9,864 nt of DNA from JBBQZL01 sp038207745. GTDB lineage: Bacteria > Actinomycetota > Thermoleophilia > Solirubrobacterales > 70-9. Where the stretch lies: contig JBBQZL010000100.1 in NCBI GenBank assembly GCA_038207745.1, positions 1 through 9,864 of the forward strand, in the 5' to 3' direction. Of the stretch, positions 7,006 through 9,864 are shown piece by piece. The notes beneath the pieces are model-generated. The model did no database searches. It worked only from the letters and a program-made list of their open reading frames with translations, and had not been told where the DNA came from. Each line of letters starts with the position of its first letter. Within the stretch, counting starts at the first letter, position 1. The position numbers and the translations under genes are program-made.

Positions 7006-7020
7006 TCCGGGTGACCCGGA
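7006..7020. promoter_or_regulatory. Perfect dyad TCCGGGT-G-ACCCGGA in the catalase leader
   Basis: A 7-1-7 perfect inverted repeat ending 9 nt before the AAGGAG ribosome binding site of the catalase gene. As DNA it has the size and symmetry of an operator for a dimeric repressor. The 1-nt spacer is too small for an RNA hairpin loop without opening base pairs, which favours a protein site over a stem-loop. No known regulator consensus is recognised. Confidence 0.4.
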
Positions 7021-7039
7021 CGACAAGTTAAGGAGCGAA

Positions 7040-8491
7040 ATGGCCGAGGAAAACAACACCACCAACAATGTCGGGATCCCGGTCGGGAGCGACGAGCACT
7101 CGCTTACCGCAGGCCCCGACGGCCCGATTCTCCTGCAGGACCATTACCTGATCGAGAAGATGGCGCAGTTCAACCGGGAGCGGGTGCCCGAGCGCCAGCC
7201 GCACGCCAAGGGTGGTGGCGCCTTCGGCAGCTTCGAGGTGACCGGCGACGTAAGCGCCTACACCAAGGCCGACCTCTTCCAGCCGGGCCGAAGCACCGAG
7301 ATGTTCATCCGTTTCTCCACCGTCGCCGGAGAGCGCGGCAGTCCCGACAGCTGGCGTGATCCCCGCGGCTTCGCAATCAAGTTCTATACCGCCGAGGGCA
7401 ACTACGACCTGGTCGGCAACAACACGCCGGTCTTCTTCCTGCGCGACCCGATGAAGTTCCAGGACTTCATCCGCTCGCAGAAGCGCCGCGCCGACAATGA
7501 CCTGCGCGACAACGACATGCAGTGGGACTTCTGGACCCTCTCACCGGAAACGGCGCACCAGGTGACCTGGCTGATGGGTGACCGCGGAATCCCGAAGACC
7601 TGGCGGAACATGGACGGCTTCTCCAGCCATACCTACATGTGGGTCAATGCCGCGGGCGAGAAGTTCTGGGTCAAGTACCACTTCAAGACCGACCAGGGCA
7701 TCGAGTTCCTCACCCAGGAGGAGGCCGACCACCTCGCCTCCGTGGACACCGACTGCCACAAGCGCGATCTCTTCGAGGCGATCGAGCGGGGCGACCACCC
7801 GAGCTGGACCCTGAAGATGCAGGTCATGCCATTCGAGGATGCGAAGAACTACCGCTTCAACCCATTCGACCTGACCAAGGTCTGGCCGCACAGCGACTAC
7901 CCGCTGATCGAGGTCGGCAAGATGAAGCTCGACCGCAACCCGGCCGACTTTCACACCGAGGTCGAGCAGGCCGCCTTCGCGCCATCGAACCTGGTGCCGG
8001 GGATCGGCCCGAGCCCGGACAGGATGCTGCTTGGACGGCTGTTCTCATACCCGGACGCGCAGCGCTACCGGATCGGCGCCAACTACAACGAGCTGCCGAT
8101 CAATTGCCCGCATGCCACCGAGGTCCGTTCCTACACCAAGGACGGACACATGCGCCACCACAATCCGGGCGATCCGGTCTATGTGCCCAACTCCAAGGGC
8201 GGACCGCATGCGGACAGGGAACGCTTCGGCGAGCCGGCGGGATGGCACGTGGACGGGGAGATGCAGCACTCGGCCTACACGCTGCGCGCAGAGGACGACG
8301 ACTGGGGCCAGGCCGGGACGCTGGTCCGCGAGGTGCTCGACGACGACGCCCGCAGCCGAATGGTCGGCAACATCGCCGGCCACCTGCGAAACGGTGTGGG
8401 CGAGCCGGTGCTTGCGCGTGCCTTCGAGTATTGGCGAAACGTCGACCAGGACCTCGGCGAGAGAGTCGAGGCGGCTGTCCGGGCCCGTTAG
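7040..8491 (+). CDS. katA: Monofunctional heme catalase, small-subunit type
   Basis: A 483-residue cytoplasmic heme enzyme that converts hydrogen peroxide to water and oxygen. It has the distal active-site signature FNRERVPERQPHAKGGGAFG with catalytic His55, the catalytic Asn in VGNNTPVFF (Asn127/128), and the proximal heme-ligand signature RLFSYPDAQRYRIG with Tyr337 and Arg333. The length is typical of the approximately 480-residue small-subunit (clade 3) enzymes, without the extra C-terminal domain of large catalases, so the gene looks intact. ATG 7040 is chosen because AAGGAG at 7030-7035 lies 4 nt upstream; an in-frame GTG at 6998 would add 14 residues that run through the leader dyad. 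It lies 122 nt after ctaA and has its own leader with a dyad, so peroxide- or metal-responsive control is likely but unproven. Confidence 0.97.
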   Translation: MAEENNTTNNVGIPVGSDEHSLTAGPDGPILLQDHYLIEKMAQFNRERVPERQPHAKGGGAFGSFEVTGDVSAYTKADLFQPGRSTEMFIRFSTVAGERGSPDSWRDPRGFAIKFYTAEGNYDLVGNNTPVFFLRDPMKFQDFIRSQKRRADNDLRDNDMQWDFWTLSPETAHQVTWLMGDRGIPKTWRNMDGFSSHTYMWVNAAGEKFWVKYHFKTDQGIEFLTQEEADHLASVDTDCHKRDLFEAIERGDHPSWTLKMQVMPFEDAKNYRFNPFDLTKVWPHSDYPLIEVGKMKLDRNPADFHTEVEQAAFAPSNLVPGIGPSPDRMLLGRLFSYPDAQRYRIGANYNELPINCPHATEVRSYTKDGHMRHHNPGDPVYVPNSKGGPHADRERFGEPAGWHVDGEMQHSAYTLRAEDDDWGQAGTLVREVLDDDARSRMVGNIAGHLRNGVGEPVLARAFEYWRNVDQDLGERVEAAVRAR

Positions 8492-8514
8492 GGCGGTCGC
8501 GATGCGGTCAGCGC

Positions 8515-8543
8515 TTGACAGAGTTGCACAGCGGTCGTAGCCT
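8515..8543 (+). promoter_or_regulatory. Sigma-70-type promoter: TTGACA - 17 bp - TAGCCT
   Basis: A perfect -35 hexamer TTGACA (8515-8520) is followed by a 17-bp spacer and TAGCCT (8538-8543). The expected transcription start is at about 8550-8551, 1-2 nt before the TTG start codon at 8552, so the message should be leaderless. This is the best promoter in the window. Confidence 0.75.
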
Positions 8544-8551
8544 CGGGAACG

Positions 8552-8995
8552 TTGACCATAAAGCGACTTCCTGCAATCCTCCAGGCGATCACCGCGTTGT
8601 TCCTGGTCGCATCTCCGGCTTCGGCCGACAGCCTCCGGCTCTTTCAATCGCCGACCAGGAATATCGGCTGCGAAATCGATCTCTTCGGCAGCGGGCACCA
8701 TCCCGGCCGTGGCGGGATCCGCTGCGACATCGCCGAGCGCTCCTGGGCGACCCCCGCGACGCCGAAGAGCTGCCACTTCGATTACGGCAACGGCCTCGAG
8801 GTCCGCAACGGCGGGCGCGGGCACTTCGCCTGTGCGAGCGACACGGTCCTTGGTCAGGGTCCGATACTCGCCTACGGAAGGACCGTGCGCTTGAAGCGAT
8901 ACAAATGCACCAGCCTGACGATCGGGATGCGCTGCGTGAACCGCAAGACCGGACACGGCTTCAAGCTCTCCCGCGAGCACGCCCGGCGCTTCTAG
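8552..8995 (+). CDS. Secreted six-cysteine protein, DUF6636-like
   Basis: A 147-residue protein with a signal peptide (basic MTIKR, hydrophobic core, predicted cleavage after ASPASA at 25/26) and a mature domain of about 120 residues. It contains six cysteines (40, 58, 74, 94, 119, 128), all after the cleavage site, which suggests up to three disulfides. The segments FQSPTRNIGC, GIRCDI, CASDTVLGQG and the ending NRKTGHGFKLSREHA match my recollection of the actinobacterial DUF6636 family, whose function is not known. The TTG start is supported by the signal peptide starting there and by the promoter placing the transcript start next to it. The gene stands alone, 60 nt after the catalase gene but with its own promoter, and is convergent with the SGNH gene (37 nt between stops). 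Confidence 0.82.
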   Translation: MTIKRLPAILQAITALFLVASPASADSLRLFQSPTRNIGCEIDLFGSGHHPGRGGIRCDIAERSWATPATPKSCHFDYGNGLEVRNGGRGHFACASDTVLGQGPILAYGRTVRLKRYKCTSLTIGMRCVNRKTGHGFKLSREHARRF

Positions 8996-9032
8996 AACCC
9001 GGGAGACCTGCCGGCGGCTCCGTCGTCCAGCC

Positions 9033-9728
9033 TCAGCGCGGCGCGTGCGCCCCCTTCGGGAACTTCCCGGCCCGTGCGTAGGGCGTCGCCTTGCGGGCAA
9101 GGCGGGCAAATGCATCCGCGCCTGAAAAGGTCAGATGCAGGCCGTCGGGCTGGAACCAACCGCCCTGGCTGCTGCTGTATTTGACCCAGTCGAGAACCAT
9201 GACGCGCTTCTTGTGTTGCCTTCCGGCATGGCGCACGGCATCGGCGTCCGAGCTGGTGCCTCCCCCGAGCTCACGTGGTACCAACAACGCCAGGACCCGC
9301 TTCGGTCCGGCGATCCGAAGCGCCTTGTCTATGTCCCTGCCGGTGATCGAGTAGTCAGCCCCAAGCGCAATCAGCGTCAGATGGGGAAGCTTTCCCTGGC
9401 GCTTTGACTTGCGCATCAATCGCATGCCCTCCGACCAGCCGCGGCAGCCGCGGGCATTGACCTTGTATCCGGCCCTTGAAAGGGTCGGCAGCGCCAGGAG
9501 CATGGTCGAGTCTCCGATCGCGAGCGGCGCGCGCCCATCGGGATTGACCTTACGAGTCGCCCGGGCGGTCTCGACTCCACCGCAGGCTGGGTCCCAGGCA
9601 AGAGCCGAAGCAGGAATAGCCAGCACGATGACCAAAAGGAGCGCCGCTGCCGAGAAGTAAAGGGCGGCGTTTCCGAGCGGCCCGCCTCGGATCCCCCCCG
9701 CTTCGCCTAGCATCTCGCCGCACCGCAC
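9033..9728 (-). CDS. Exported SGNH/GDSL-type hydrolase-like protein
   Basis: A 231-residue protein with an N-terminal hydrophobic segment (about 20-44, possible cleavage after ASALA) and an SGNH-like domain. Block I is LAIGDSTMLLA with nucleophile Ser74. Block V is DGLHLTFSGADAFA, giving the Asp195/His198 pair. The block II glycine is probably in ARGCRGW. Block III, normally G-x-N, reads LGADY (Asp125), so the oxyanion-hole Asn appears replaced. The layout resembles the SGNH domain found at the C-terminus of OatA-like acyltransferases or as a separate partner of MBOAT proteins. Such domains transfer or remove acetyl groups on extracellular polymers (family knowledge). An MBOAT gene starts divergently next door, which supports that role. 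The GTG start at 9728 is backed by TAGATT 9 nt upstream; ATG 9713 is an alternative. Activity is uncertain because of the block III change. Confidence 0.8.
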   Translation of the reverse strand: MRCGEMLGEAGGIRGGPLGNAALYFSAAALLLVIVLAIPASALAWDPACGGVETARATRKVNPDGRAPLAIGDSTMLLALPTLSRAGYKVNARGCRGWSEGMRLMRKSKRQGKLPHLTLIALGADYSITGRDIDKALRIAGPKRVLALLVPRELGGGTSSDADAVRHAGRQHKKRVMVLDWVKYSSSQGGWFQPDGLHLTFSGADAFARLARKATPYARAGKFPKGAHAPR

Positions 9729-9737
9729 ACCCGCGGG

Positions 9738-9743
9738 AATCTA
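9738..9743 (-). promoter_or_regulatory. Candidate -10 (TAGATT) for a leaderless SGNH gene mRNA
   Basis: On the minus strand TAGATT ends 9 nt before the GTG start at 9728, with no ribosome binding site between. No good -35 is seen at 17 nt (AAGAGC). The position repeats the pattern of the cyclase and DUF6636 genes. Confidence 0.35.
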
Positions 9744-9746
9744 CAC

Positions 9747-9864
9747 GAGGCCAGGCAGCTGCTCTTTCCGACCGTCGAGTTCGCGATCTTCTTTCCGATC
9801 GTCCTTGCCCTCTCCTGGGTATTGATGCCGCGCCAACGGTTGGAAAGAGCAGCTGCCTGGCCTC
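9747..9864. repeat. 23-bp perfect inverted repeat with 72-bp interior at the window end
   Basis: Bases 9747-9769 are exactly the reverse complement of 9842-9864, and the right arm ends on the last base of the window. The pairing stops at 9770/9841. The left arm contains the MBOAT ribosome binding site and first codons, and the interior is MBOAT coding sequence. A coding start duplicated in inverse at a contig end is best explained as a fold-back chimera or assembly artefact, not a transposon end. Confidence 0.9.
9759..9841 (+). CDS. MBOAT-family O-acyltransferase, N-terminal fragment (3' end lost at fold-back)
   Basis: The frame reads LLFPTVEFAIFFPIVLALSW followed by VLMPRQR, the characteristic opening of AlgI-like MBOAT proteins, which move acyl (usually acetyl) groups across the membrane onto polysaccharides. 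A TAG at 9708 closes the frame upstream and no ATG, GTG or TTG occurs between it and the conserved start. The initiator therefore appears to be CTG at 9759, with GAGG at 9747-9750 spaced 8 nt as ribosome binding site. Homologs normally continue RLWK after MPRxR; here the reading continues as ERAAAWP exactly where the inverted copy of the gene's own start begins (9842), so codons after 9841 are not trusted. The gene is divergent from the SGNH gene, with start codons about 30 nt apart. Confidence 0.72.

Noticed and set aside
7639..9081. Plus-strand open frame of 480 codons across the catalase 3' half and the DUF6636-like gene
   Set aside because: It is an alternative frame of two well-supported genes, with no domain likeness and Arg/Gly/Pro-rich composition.
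8045..9115. Minus-strand open frame of 356 codons antisense to catalase and the secreted protein
   Set aside because: It runs antisense across genes with strong motifs and a promoter, and overlaps the end of the SGNH gene in a different frame.
9747..9864. Miniature transposon or attachment site bounded by 23-bp inverted repeats
   Set aside because: The interior is normal MBOAT coding sequence, the left arm contains that gene's own start region, there are no target-site duplications to see, and the right arm coincides with the contig end. A fold-back artefact explains it better.
1..9864. CRISPR arrays, tRNA/rRNA genes, riboswitches, transposases, toxin-antitoxin or phage genes
   Set aside because: I looked for regular repeats, tRNA-like ends and the relevant protein motifs on both strands and saw none.

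Overview
The window is GC-rich with dense, short-spaced coding. It uses TTG, GTG and probably CTG starts, and several genes have a TANNNT-type -10 hexamer immediately before the start codon. Protein content (SCO, TlpA, heme A synthase, an alpha/beta-hydrolase/class III cyclase fusion, MMPL, a DUF6636-like secreted protein) suggests a high-GC actinobacterium. The Solirubrobacterales/Thermoleophilia are my best guess from protein flavour only. Both ends cut genes, so this looks like a whole contig of a draft or metagenomic assembly.

Layout. (1) 2-1529, + strand: an operon with the C-terminus of an SCO1/SenC copper chaperone, a membrane-anchored TlpA/ResA-type thioredoxin, and a secreted, membrane-anchored protein of unknown function that overlaps tlpA by 4 nt. 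A GC-rich hairpin follows. (2) 1601-5279, + strand: an alpha/beta hydrolase fused to a class III nucleotide cyclase (architecture of mycobacterial Rv1900c), followed 4 nt later by an MMPL/RND-family exporter. (3) 5293-5739, - strand: a UspA-type universal stress protein, convergent with the MMPL gene. (4) 5.85-6.92 kb, + strand: heme A synthase (ctaA), whose true start is non-canonical or upstream of the first GTG. (5) 7040-8491, + strand: a heme catalase with a strong ribosome binding site and a perfect dyad in its leader. (6) 8552-8995, + strand: a secreted six-cysteine DUF6636-like protein behind a textbook -35/-10 promoter. (7) 9033-9728, - strand: an exported SGNH/GDSL-like protein. (8) 9759-end, + strand: the N-terminus of an MBOAT O-acyltransferase, divergent from the SGNH gene and cut off by a 23-bp fold-back at the extreme end.

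How the genes fit together. SCO, TlpA and CtaA all serve assembly of a heme-copper cytochrome c oxidase (copper delivery, thiol reduction, heme A synthesis). Catalase and UspA add oxidative and general stress functions. The cyclase-hydrolase plus MMPL pair suggests a lipid or small-molecule export unit linked to cyclic nucleotide signalling. The SGNH/MBOAT pair resembles machinery for O-acylation of an extracellular polymer. I found no tRNA, rRNA, CRISPR array, transposase or phage gene.
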